A stretch of DNA of 64,000 nucleotides from JBMNEH01 sp050948665 (GTDB taxonomy: Bacteria > Bacillota > Clostridia > Christensenellales > UMGS416), in the NCBI GenBank assembly GCA_050948665.1, contig JBMNEH010000001.1, positions 1,550,001-1,614,000 on the forward strand, read 5' to 3'. Made by a program: the position numbers and the translations under genes. Below are positions 42,087 through 48,745 of the stretch, piece by piece. Under the pieces are notes generated by a model. The model was not told where the DNA came from. It saw only the letters and a program-made list of their open reading frames with translations, and made no database searches. Each line of letters opens with the position of its first letter. Within the stretch, counting starts at the first letter, position 1.

Positions 42087-42908
42087 CTATCCTTTCTCGA
42101 TAACCGTGATATTGTCCGGGAGCGTGTACCCGATCTGACACAGGTTTCGATATACTGTTTTTTCTGAAATCAGAAATCCGTGCTCGTCAAATACCTGCTG
42201 AACAATATCCACTTCTTCATAGACGTTTCCCTGCTTCCTGTAATAAAATAAATTTTTGTTGATGACTTTCCATGTTTTATGAGGATCGCGCTCCGCATAA
42301 ATCGCGCCGATGATATTATCCTCATCGAAGGTCAGGGAGAGCTGTGCTTTGTAATCCGTATGATTGGTTACTTTGAAATCTAGCCATCCCTCAGCTACTG
42401 TCGCGTCAACGCCCGTAGGCGCGTCGCTAGGCGGCTCAGGGAAATCCTTTTTTCCGTGACCGTGGCGTTCCGTGATCGTCAGAGGCGTATGTAGGAACAG
42501 CCAGCAAAGGAGATTGCTTATCATGCAAAGCCCCCCACCGTATTCCGTCACAAGATGTCCGTCCACTTCGGCCAAGGCGTCTTTATAGGGAATATCCTTA
42601 TCCACATCCTTGATACACAACCAGAAAGAAAAAGTCTCACCCGGCTCAATGACAAGCCCGTGTAGTTTTGTAGCAGCCAGTTTGAGGTTGTGGACTTTGT
42701 TTTTCTGATAGATCATGTCAAAGCCTGTCTCCGTGTTCAGCATTGGGCAGCTTGAAGTAAACAGCCGATGCGGGAGCATGGAAAATTCCTGTTTTGTGGC
42801 ATAACTGTTATTGTCAAATTTCATCTGCAAATAAAAAAATAACGTGCGCTGCTTTCTCCGAATGGGCAGCAGCCAGGGAAATATTTGTGTGATTCGTTTC
42901 CTTGCCAT
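42087..42908 (-). CDS. vanW: VanW-family protein
   Basis: 273 residues. VanW core EPGETFSFWLCIKDVD, GGGLCMISNLLCWLFLHTPL and TGVDATVAEGWLDFKV, as in vanB- and vanG-type clusters. VanW has no settled biochemical role. First gene of the inducible operon; promoter region with two VanR-like motifs lies about 70 nt upstream. The next gene, vanG, begins 6 nt later. Confidence 0.92.
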   Translation of the reverse strand: MARKRITQIFPWLLPIRRKQRTLFFYLQMKFDNNSYATKQEFSMLPHRLFTSSCPMLNTETGFDMIYQKNKVHNLKLAATKLHGLVIEPGETFSFWLCIKDVDKDIPYKDALAEVDGHLVTEYGGGLCMISNLLCWLFLHTPLTITERHGHGKKDFPEPPSDAPTGVDATVAEGWLDFKVTNHTDYKAQLSLTFDEDNIIGAIYAERDPHKTWKVINKNLFYYRKQGNVYEEVDIVQQVFDEHGFLISEKTVYRNLCQIGYTLPDNITVIEKG

Positions 42909-42935
42909 GTAAATCCCTCCTTTTGGGCAAAAGAA

Positions 42936-42972
42936 AACCCTTATCCAGTCTTCATTATGCTGAATAAGGGTT
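42936..42972 (-). terminator. Terminator-like hairpin between vanS and vanW
   Basis: AACCCTTAT / ATAAGGGTT stem with a 19-nt loop and a TTCTTTTG tail on the minus strand. Depending on where vanW transcription begins it ends vanRZS transcripts or is a leader attenuator. Confidence 0.5.
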
Positions 42973-42980
42973 TTTTAATC

Positions 42981-43021
42981 TCAAAGATATGCCTTGAAAT
43001 GGATTAAGATATTCCTAACGC
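42981..43021 (-). promoter_or_regulatory. Candidate VanR binding sites upstream of vanW
   Basis: ATTAAGATATTCCTAACGC at 43003-43021 matches 16 of 19 bases of a site upstream of vanR (45426-45444). A second copy, AAAGATATGCCT in TCAAAGATATGCCTTGAAA, begins at 42981, exactly 22 bp (two helical turns) away. PhoB/OmpR-family regulators such as VanR bind such spaced repeats. Confidence 0.65.
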
Positions 43022-43036
43022 AAGGTGTCTTTTTTC

Positions 43037-44101
43037 CTAATTAGCAAGCGGCAGCCGGACAAGAACAGTAATCGTCCGGTCTTTGCTTTGTGCGGTGATC
43101 ATCCCGCCGTGCAATTCGACAATTTCCTTTGCTATGGACAGGCCCAATCCTGTCCCGCCGGTTTCCGATGTACGCGCCTGATCTAAACGACTGAATTTGT
43201 CAAACATCTTTTGCAAATTCTCCGGCGAGATCGTTTCACCTGTATTCTGGAATTTAACAACGGCAAATTCATTCTCTTTCTTTGCTGAAATGATGATTTC
43301 TGTTCCCGCGTCGCTGTATGAGGCAGCGTTTTTCAGAAGATTACCAAACATGCGGGCAAGCATTTCTGTATCAGCGGAAAGTGTCAAGCCGTCCTCCGCT
43401 GATACATTCACGGTGTTCCCATTTGCCGAAAGAGCTGGATAAAATTCGTCTGCGATTTGTGAGAGCAAGCAAGAGATGTCAACTTCCGTTTTATGGAGCG
43501 ATACCGCCTTTGAATTGTATCTTGTTAAATCAAACAGCTCGTTAATCAGCACGTCCAAGCGCTCCGATTTATTTAATGCGATCCCAATATACTTCTTTCT
43601 CTGCTCTGACGGCATATCCGGGGCCTCATCCAAGAGGTTAAGATACCCGATCACTGTGGTCAAGGGGGTGCGTATATCGTGGGCAAGGTACATGACCAGT
43701 TCATTCTTTTTTTCTTCGGCCTGTGCAACGCTTTTTTCGCTGGTTAAAACAGACAGCTTAATCTGATTCATGCGGCTTTCGACCTCGTGTAGCGGCGCGG
43801 AAAGCGTGATGCCCTTTGCACTTTTCTCATAGACTGTTTCTGTCGCGTCAATCACTTCATTCAGATAATTCCACGGCTTTTTCCAATAGAAATAGAAAAT
43901 GCCAAAGAAACCGATGATAAGAAACATGATGTATAGAAGATCAAGCCGCGAGCCAAGCCAAACAATGACCGCATTATCTGCTTCGTCGGTCACAGTTCCC
44001 AGCAGCGCAATCACGGCAAAACCAACAACAGCCCATAAAGATAGCGTCACAAACAGCCGGATACGGAGTTTCTTTTCTGTTTTTTGATTTGATGAAATCA
44101 C
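43037..44101 (-). CDS. vanS: VanS sensor histidine kinase
   Basis: 354 residues. Two membrane segments (about 15-35 and 53-72) with a short extracytoplasmic loop, HAMP-like linker, H-box LAHDIRTPLTTVIGY (His141), N-box FGNLLKNAASYSD, and G-box TGGTGLGLSIAKE. Senses glycopeptide or wall damage and phosphorylates VanR. Separated from vanZ by 12 nt. Confidence 0.92.
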   Translation of the reverse strand: MISSNQKTEKKLRIRLFVTLSLWAVVGFAVIALLGTVTDEADNAVIVWLGSRLDLLYIMFLIIGFFGIFYFYWKKPWNYLNEVIDATETVYEKSAKGITLSAPLHEVESRMNQIKLSVLTSEKSVAQAEEKKNELVMYLAHDIRTPLTTVIGYLNLLDEAPDMPSEQRKKYIGIALNKSERLDVLINELFDLTRYNSKAVSLHKTEVDISCLLSQIADEFYPALSANGNTVNVSAEDGLTLSADTEMLARMFGNLLKNAASYSDAGTEIIISAKKENEFAVVKFQNTGETISPENLQKMFDKFSRLDQARTSETGGTGLGLSIAKEIVELHGGMITAQSKDRTITVLVRLPLAN

Positions 44102-44113
44102 AGTACCATCTCC

Positions 44114-44632
44114 TTAATTCAACGACAATATTAGGGCTGTCCCGCCGACAAGCAGTACCGTAACGAGATTTACAAAAACAGCAACGACCCGGTCTGCTTT
44201 TTCTTTGTCATAAAACAAGGCACGCCCAATCAGATAAACTCCAATGCCAACAACCCCTCCAGCGGTATTCATAATTAAGTCTGTTATATCAAAGCGGCCT
44301 ACTGCAAGAACATATTGAGAACACTCCAGCGCAAGAGAGATAGCGAAAACAAAGCCTGCTTTTCCTAAAAGTGGCATCTTCTTAGAAACCAGACACAGAT
44401 ACACGCCCACGGGAATGAAGATCAGCATATTATCAATAACTTCAGAAAAATGAAATCCGATGTTGTGTCCGTCCTCGTAGTGAAACGGAATAAAATTATA
44501 TTCTCTGACCTGATCAAGACCAGCTAATGAAAACTCCAGTTTGAACATGATAACCCATACAATAAACAATAAATATACCACAAACAGGGTAATTGAGAGG
44601 AAATACAATTTCCGGTGCCTCTTTTTTAACAT
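44114..44632 (-). CDS. vanZ: VanZ-family membrane protein
   Basis: 172 residues from the ATG at 44632 (GAGAGGAAAATAGTC); the frame is open upstream to 44851 but that part lies inside vanR. VanZ family: NFIPFHYEDGHNIGFHFSEVIDNMLIFIPVGVYL, and FDITDLIMNTAGGVVGIGVYL, with about four membrane helices. In vanA it confers low teicoplanin resistance. Placement between vanR and vanS is unusual. Confidence 0.88.
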   Translation of the reverse strand: MLKKRHRKLYFLSITLFVVYLLFIVWVIMFKLEFSLAGLDQVREYNFIPFHYEDGHNIGFHFSEVIDNMLIFIPVGVYLCLVSKKMPLLGKAGFVFAISLALECSQYVLAVGRFDITDLIMNTAGGVVGIGVYLIGRALFYDKEKADRVVAVFVNLVTVLLVGGTALILSLN

Positions 44633-44645
44633 GACTATTTTCCTC

Positions 44646-45338
44646 TCATATTTTATAGCCAACGCCCCACACGGTTTTGATATAAAATGGCTTTTCTCCG
44701 GTATCGTGCAGTTTTTCTCGAATGTGTCGGATATGGACGGTGATGGTGCTGCTGTTTTTGCTGTAATACTCGTCTTTCCAGATGCTTTTGAATAAATCCT
44801 CCACGCTGACAACCGTTCCGAGGTTTTCAAGCAAAACCCGCAGAAGGGCAAACTCCGTTGGCGTCAGAGCGATAGACTCCCCATTCAAGCGGCACTCATA
44901 GCTTGCCGTATCCAGCACCAGATTTTCATATTTCAATATCGGATCGGGTGCGGGAGAGCTTTCCGAATTGTAAAACTTCTTATACCGGCGAAGCTGCGCT
45001 TTCACTCTTGCCATAAGCTCCAAAGGCTTGAATGGTTTTGTCACATAATCGTCTGCGCCTAAGGTAAGTCCGTTGATTTTGTCAACCTCCGTGTCTTTGG
45101 CCGTCAGCATGATAACAGGATATATGAAATGCTCGCGGATTTTTTGGCAGATTGCAAATCCGTCTGTCTCTGGAAGCATAATGTCCAGAATAGCCAAGTC
45201 AAGCTCCTGCGTTTCAATGCAGCGTAGGGCATCCTTCGCCGTGTAAAACTTGAATACAGTATAGTTTTCATTTTTTAGATAGACTTCGATCAGATCGGCA
45301 ATGTCCCTTTCGTCATCTACAACTAAAATCTTCTCCAT
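44646..45338 (-). CDS. vanR: VanR response regulator
   Basis: 230 residues. Receiver domain with phospho-acceptor Asp52 (LAILDIMLP), Thr in MLTAKD and Lys in VTKPFKPLE; C-terminal winged helix with SIALTPTEFALLRVLLENLG and VHIRHIREKLHD. OmpR/PhoB type. Autoregulation is likely as a site for it lies immediately upstream (45414-45444). Downstream gene vanZ begins 13 nt later. Confidence 0.93.
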   Translation of the reverse strand: MEKILVVDDERDIADLIEVYLKNENYTVFKFYTAKDALRCIETQELDLAILDIMLPETDGFAICQKIREHFIYPVIMLTAKDTEVDKINGLTLGADDYVTKPFKPLELMARVKAQLRRYKKFYNSESSPAPDPILKYENLVLDTASYECRLNGESIALTPTEFALLRVLLENLGTVVSVEDLFKSIWKDEYYSKNSSTITVHIRHIREKLHDTGEKPFYIKTVWGVGYKI

Positions 45339-45413
45339 GAAATATCAACTCCTTTTGCTTGTGGAGCAGCAAGATTATTGTATCAGTTAAGTCATTGCGA
45401 TTCTCAAACAAGC

Positions 45414-45444
45414 GCATAAGGAATTATTAAGAAATTCCTTATGC
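45414..45444 (-). promoter_or_regulatory. Dyad upstream of vanR with VanR-like motif
   Basis: Perfect 12-bp inverted repeat GCATAAGGAATT-7 nt-AATTCCTTATGC. Its right part (45426-45444, ATTAAGAAATTCCTTATGC) is the motif repeated before vanW. It may be an operator for VanR or the terminator for the HTH gene at 45451. Confidence 0.6.
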
Positions 45445-45450
45445 ACAGCC

Positions 45451-45639
45451 TTACTTATGCTCTCTCTTTCTTCCTTGCTTTGTTCTGCCATCAATGGGTT
45501 TTTCTGCAGTTTTTGGGATTAGCCATACCGTCCCCATTTTGACAGCACCGGCAATCCGGCCTGCTGTACAGTAGTAATTTATCATTCGGGGAGAAATGCC
45601 CCATAAAACGCTTGCCTCTTTCAATGTCATGTAGTCCAT
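45451..45639 (-). CDS. Small helix-turn-helix protein
   Basis: 62 residues, ATG after GGAGGGGCAAGGAAT. DYMTLKEASVLWGISPRMINYYCTAGRIAG is a MerR/excisionase-type HTH. Rich in Lys/Arg at the C-terminus. Divergent from an XRE regulator, so the pair could form a small switch for cargo or transfer genes. Confidence 0.75.
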   Translation of the reverse strand: MDYMTLKEASVLWGISPRMINYYCTAGRIAGAVKMGTVWLIPKTAEKPIDGRTKQGRKREHK

Positions 45640-45784
45640 ATTCCTTGCCCCTCCATCAAAAATATTATACTTCGTTCTCTCGAATAATGCAAGGGAAACG
45701 AAACTATAAAATGGCGCAACATGAATTCCTACATCATTCCCTGGGTTGTTAATGAACTATACAATGTCGATGGGGGATGAACAC

Positions 45785-46129
45785 ATGGCAAAAGTTGAGC
45801 AATGTCCTGGATTTGAAACCTTTGGTGCTGACGTGAAGGCATCTCGTGAAAGGCTGGGGATGTCCCGTAGAGAGCTTGCAGAAAAAATCGGGGTTGATCC
45901 TCGGTATCTTGCTAATATCGAATTAAAAGCAACGATCCCAAGTATGCCGCTTGTGATACAGCTATTTCATTTATGCAGCTTACCGGCGGAAAAGTATTTC
46001 AACCCGGAGCTGCGAAAGCAGGAAACTGAGCAGCGCCAGCGCGTGAAGTATAAGGTGCAGCTTTGTCCAGAAAAGTATCTATCCGTCATCGAGAGTTCCA
46101 TCGATGAGTTGCTGAAACTGGATAAGTAA
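45785..46129 (+). CDS. XRE-family transcriptional regulator
   Basis: 114 residues from the ATG at 45785 (GGGGGATGAACAC upstream); a longer frame from 45746 has no site. The Cro/CI HTH reads SRERLGMSRRELAEKIGVDPRYLANIELKATIP. The C-terminal half is helical. Found near mobC in Tn1549-like elements; probably controls the mob operon on this strand. Confidence 0.85.
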   Translation: MAKVEQCPGFETFGADVKASRERLGMSRRELAEKIGVDPRYLANIELKATIPSMPLVIQLFHLCSLPAEKYFNPELRKQETEQRQRVKYKVQLCPEKYLSVIESSIDELLKLDK

Positions 46130-46166
46130 AAAGCCGTTTCCATATGTAAGGAAGCGGTTTTTTCTA
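46128..46166 (+). terminator. Terminator of the XRE regulator gene
   Basis: GCCGTTTCC / GGAAGCGGT stem (G-U pairs) with loop ATATGTAA, followed by TTTTTTC, right after the stop codon at 46129. Confidence 0.75.
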
Positions 46167-46249
46167 ATATAAAATTGTCTTCTCTGTCTGCGAAAGCGGG
46201 CATTTTTGTCGTTCTGACTGTTGTATTGATGAGGGGATAAAAGTTTATT

Positions 46250-46324
46250 AGCAAGCATAGGAAGTGGGTACCCACTTCCGTATTTTGCGCCGCAAAATGC
46301 TTGTTGGGAAGTGTCCCAAACCCT
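46250..46324 (+). promoter_or_regulatory. oriT-like structured element, copy A (upstream of mobC)
   Basis: Hairpin 1: perfect 20-nt palindrome GGAAGTGGGTACCCACTTCC (46260-46279). Hairpin 2: ATTTTGCG-C-CGCAAAAT (46282-46298). Then GCTTGTTGGGAAGTGTCCC (46299-46317) with a third small stem. Lies 27 nt before mobC, whose relaxosome needs an oriT. A second, inverted copy is at 51452-51549. The GGGAAGTGTCCC part resembles pIP501/RSF1010-type nic regions. Confidence 0.65.
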
Positions 46325-46350
46325 CGAAAACGGAAAGGAGATATAAACTT

Positions 46351-46680
46351 ATGAATGGCAGAAAAAGAACGGTACAAATTAAATTTAGGATAACAGAAGA
46401 AGAACGGAATTTGATTGAGGAAAAAATGAAGATGATACCTACCCGGAACATGGCGGCATACCTCCGAAAAATGGCGATTGACGGTTACGTTATTCAAATA
46501 GATTATAGCGACATAAAAGCAATGACCGCAGAAATACAGAAGATAGGGGTAAATATCAATCAAATAGCACGGCGGGTCAATGCGACGGGCAACATCTATG
46601 AACAGGATATTGAGGAAATAAAGGGAGCACTTGCGGAAATATGGCGGTTACAAAGATTAAGCCTATCAAGAGTACGCTAA
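46351..46680 (+). CDS. mobC: MobC relaxosome accessory protein
   Basis: 109 residues, ATG at 46351 after AAAGGAGATATAAACTT. KFRITEEERNLIEEKMKM is the ribbon-helix-helix-like start, and ADIKAMTAEIQKIGVNINQIARRVN is the MobC family helix. It binds oriT and helps the relaxase. Overlaps the relaxase start by 40 nt. Confidence 0.9.
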   Translation: MNGRKRTVQIKFRITEEERNLIEEKMKMIPTRNMAAYLRKMAIDGYVIQIDYSDIKAMTAEIQKIGVNINQIARRVNATGNIYEQDIEEIKGALAEIWRLQRLSLSRVR

Positions 46681-47990
46681 AACAAGCCCTTGATTATATC
46701 CAAAAGCCGGATAAAACAGACGGCAAAATGCTTGTATCCTCGTTCGGTTGCTCTTTTGAAACGGCAGACATTGAATTTGAATTTACGATAGCGCAAGCAC
46801 TCGATAAGGGTAATAATTTAGCTCATCACCTTATACAATCTTTTGAGCCGGGAGAAGTCGGCTATGAAAAGGCGCATGAGATAGGTCGGCAGCTTGCCGA
46901 CACAGTAACAAAAGGGCAGCATGAATATGTCCTTACAACACACATAGATAAGGGGCATATTCATAATCACATTATTTTTTGCGCTGTCAACTTCGTGGAT
47001 CACCGCAAGTATGTTTCCAACAGGCGAAGCTACTACGGCATAAGAAATATCAGCGATAAGTTGTGCCGAGAGAACGGCTTGTCTGTCGTTGTTCCCGTCA
47101 AGGGCAGCAAGGGGAAAAGCTATATAGAGTATCAAGCGGAAAAAACGGGAACGAGTTGGAAAGGCAAACTGAAAACTACCGTGGACGCACTTGTTCCACA
47201 AGCGTCAAGTTTTGAAGAACTGCTTTCGAGGTTACAGGCGGCGGGGTATGAGATAAAGCCCGGAAAATATATATCGTGCCGCGCTCCGGGGCAGGAAAGG
47301 TTTACCCGTTTGAAAACTCTCGGTGCAGATTATATGGAAGAAGCCCTAAAAGAACGTATCGAGGGCAAGCGCACCCGCACTCTCAAAGCTATCAAACAGC
47401 AAAGCGGTATCAGTCTGCTTATCGACATTCAGAACAGTATTAAGGCGCAGGAAAGCAGGGGCTATGAGAGGTGGGCGAAAATCCATAATCTGAAACAGGC
47501 TGCAAAAACGATGAACTTTCTCACAGAGCATGACATTAAACAGTACACGGAATTGACCGCTAAAATTCAAGAAATCACGGCGGCAAGTGAGCAGGCAGCA
47601 GATAGCTTAAAGAGCGTCGAAAGGCGACTTGCAGATATGGCGGTTCTCATTAAAAACATTACTACCTACCAAAAGACAAAGCCCGTCTATGAAGCATATC
47701 GGGCGGCGAAAGACAAGGCGGCGTTTCGTGGCACCAATGAAAGCAGTATCATACTTTTTGAAGCTGCAGCAAAAGCGGTCAAGCCTACGTTAAGAGGCAG
47801 CAAGCTTCCCAATGTCGCCGCTTTGCAGGAGAAATATGAAAAATTACAAGAGCAGAAAGAAACGCTATATAAAGATTATGGGAAGCTGAAAAAACAAGTT
47901 AAGGAATACGATGTTATCAAGCGAAATATCGACAGCATTTTGCGGCAAGATAAAGAGCCGAAAAGGGATAAGGAAACAGAACGCGGATAG
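46641..47990 (+). CDS. MOBP-type relaxase
   Basis: 449 residues. N-terminal LKQALDYIQKPDKTDG supplies the probable nicking Tyr, and HIDKGHIHNHIIFCAVNF holds the three-His metal site (HxDxxHxHNH). Rest is Lys-rich and coiled-coil. Nicks at oriT and leads the strand in transfer. In the same strand as MobC, opposite to the other transfer genes. Length is typical for the Tn1549-like relaxases. Confidence 0.9.
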   Translation: MAVTKIKPIKSTLKQALDYIQKPDKTDGKMLVSSFGCSFETADIEFEFTIAQALDKGNNLAHHLIQSFEPGEVGYEKAHEIGRQLADTVTKGQHEYVLTTHIDKGHIHNHIIFCAVNFVDHRKYVSNRRSYYGIRNISDKLCRENGLSVVVPVKGSKGKSYIEYQAEKTGTSWKGKLKTTVDALVPQASSFEELLSRLQAAGYEIKPGKYISCRAPGQERFTRLKTLGADYMEEALKERIEGKRTRTLKAIKQQSGISLLIDIQNSIKAQESRGYERWAKIHNLKQAAKTMNFLTEHDIKQYTELTAKIQEITAASEQAADSLKSVERRLADMAVLIKNITTYQKTKPVYEAYRAAKDKAAFRGTNESSIILFEAAAKAVKPTLRGSKLPNVAALQEKYEKLQEQKETLYKDYGKLKKQVKEYDVIKRNIDSILRQDKEPKRDKETERG

Positions 47991-47998
47991 ATAGACGC

Positions 47999-48052
47999 AA
48001 AAAAACACGGGACGCAGCAGCTAACAAATAGCCACCGCGCCCCGTGTTTTTT
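47999..48052. terminator. Bidirectional terminator after the relaxase gene
   Basis: AAAAAACACGGG / CCCGTGTTTTTT stem (12 bp, long loop about 30 nt). Separates the plus-strand mob genes from the minus-strand transfer genes that converge on it. Confidence 0.75.
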
Positions 48053-48174
48053 GGGTGCAGTTTCTTTAATTATGTTACGCAGTAGAACGCCGATTTTACG
48101 GGATTAGGTATAAACCCATTGTCCTTGTTGAAAACGTATTCCCAAAGGCGCATAATACAAGGCTTTTTTCGTGT

Positions 48175-48540
48175 CTATTGCGTAACAAGGGAACGCTTTT
48201 TGCGCATACGTTCGGCAGCCTGCCGCCGTGTGATCCGCTTACGGCAATCTGGACAGTATTTGACGCTGTTTGAGGTGGACGCAAAAGCCGCGCCGCATAC
48301 CGTACAGCGCTTTTTGTCTTCCGGCGCGTAAAGTTCAGCATACAGTTCTTTGTCTGCGGGAAGAACAGCGTTACGAAACCACTTGCATAAAACTGAATAG
48401 GAAATAAGCTGTGGACAAACGCAGGTGTCCCTGTCGTCAAGCAAGATACAGTTCCCTTCAAAATAGTTGCAGCACGTTTTCGTAATAAGAGCGTTTACCC
48501 TGCGGCTCTGCTGCGGCGTCAGCCGCTTAAATTCGCTCAT
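48175..48540 (-). CDS. Cysteine-rich VLP-domain protein
   Basis: 121 residues. Two clusters of Cys: NALITKTCCNYFEGNCILLDD with CVCPQLI, and CTVCGAAF / CPDC. This matches the small Cys-rich VLP family found in Tn1549-type elements, whose role is unknown; zinc binding likely. Overlaps the TTRAP stop by 4 nt. Confidence 0.8.
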   Translation of the reverse strand: MSEFKRLTPQQSRRVNALITKTCCNYFEGNCILLDDRDTCVCPQLISYSVLCKWFRNAVLPADKELYAELYAPEDKKRCTVCGAAFASTSNSVKYCPDCRKRITRRQAAERMRKKRSLVTQ

Positions 48541-48743
48541 ACCTCATCTGCGGCAGACACCTCAAGGGTGGCAAACTCTGCGTCGCTCATGGCGCGGAGT
48601 TTTGTAAGAGTACGCAATGCCATATCCCGCATTTCATCGTCCATATAGGGCAGCGCACCTGTCATTTCCTCGATAAGCTCCCCGCGTGTATCGTAAATGT
48701 AGATACTCATAAGATTTGTTTCCTCAACGGTAAATCTGTTCAT
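48537..48743 (-). CDS. Transposon-transfer-assisting (TTRAP-type) small protein
   Basis: 68 residues starting at the second ATG (GGAGGTATGAGC, 7-nt spacing). NRFTVEETNLMSIYIYD and LRAMSDAEFATLEVSA match the TTRAP family. Acidic; function not established. Lies right after the ArdC-like gene. Confidence 0.75.
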   Translation of the reverse strand: MNRFTVEETNLMSIYIYDTRGELIEEMTGALPYMDDEMRDMALRTLTKLRAMSDAEFATLEVSAADEV

Positions 48744-48745
48744 GC

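Noticed and set aside
42936..42972. Leader attenuator for vanW
   Set aside because: The likely -10 (CATAAT) lies in the loop, so the hairpin would not be transcribed from that promoter; recorded as probable terminator of vanRZS.
48061..48175. Short minus-strand frame (MRLWEYVFNKDNGF) after the VLP gene
   Set aside because: No ribosome-binding site before its ATG; likely chance.
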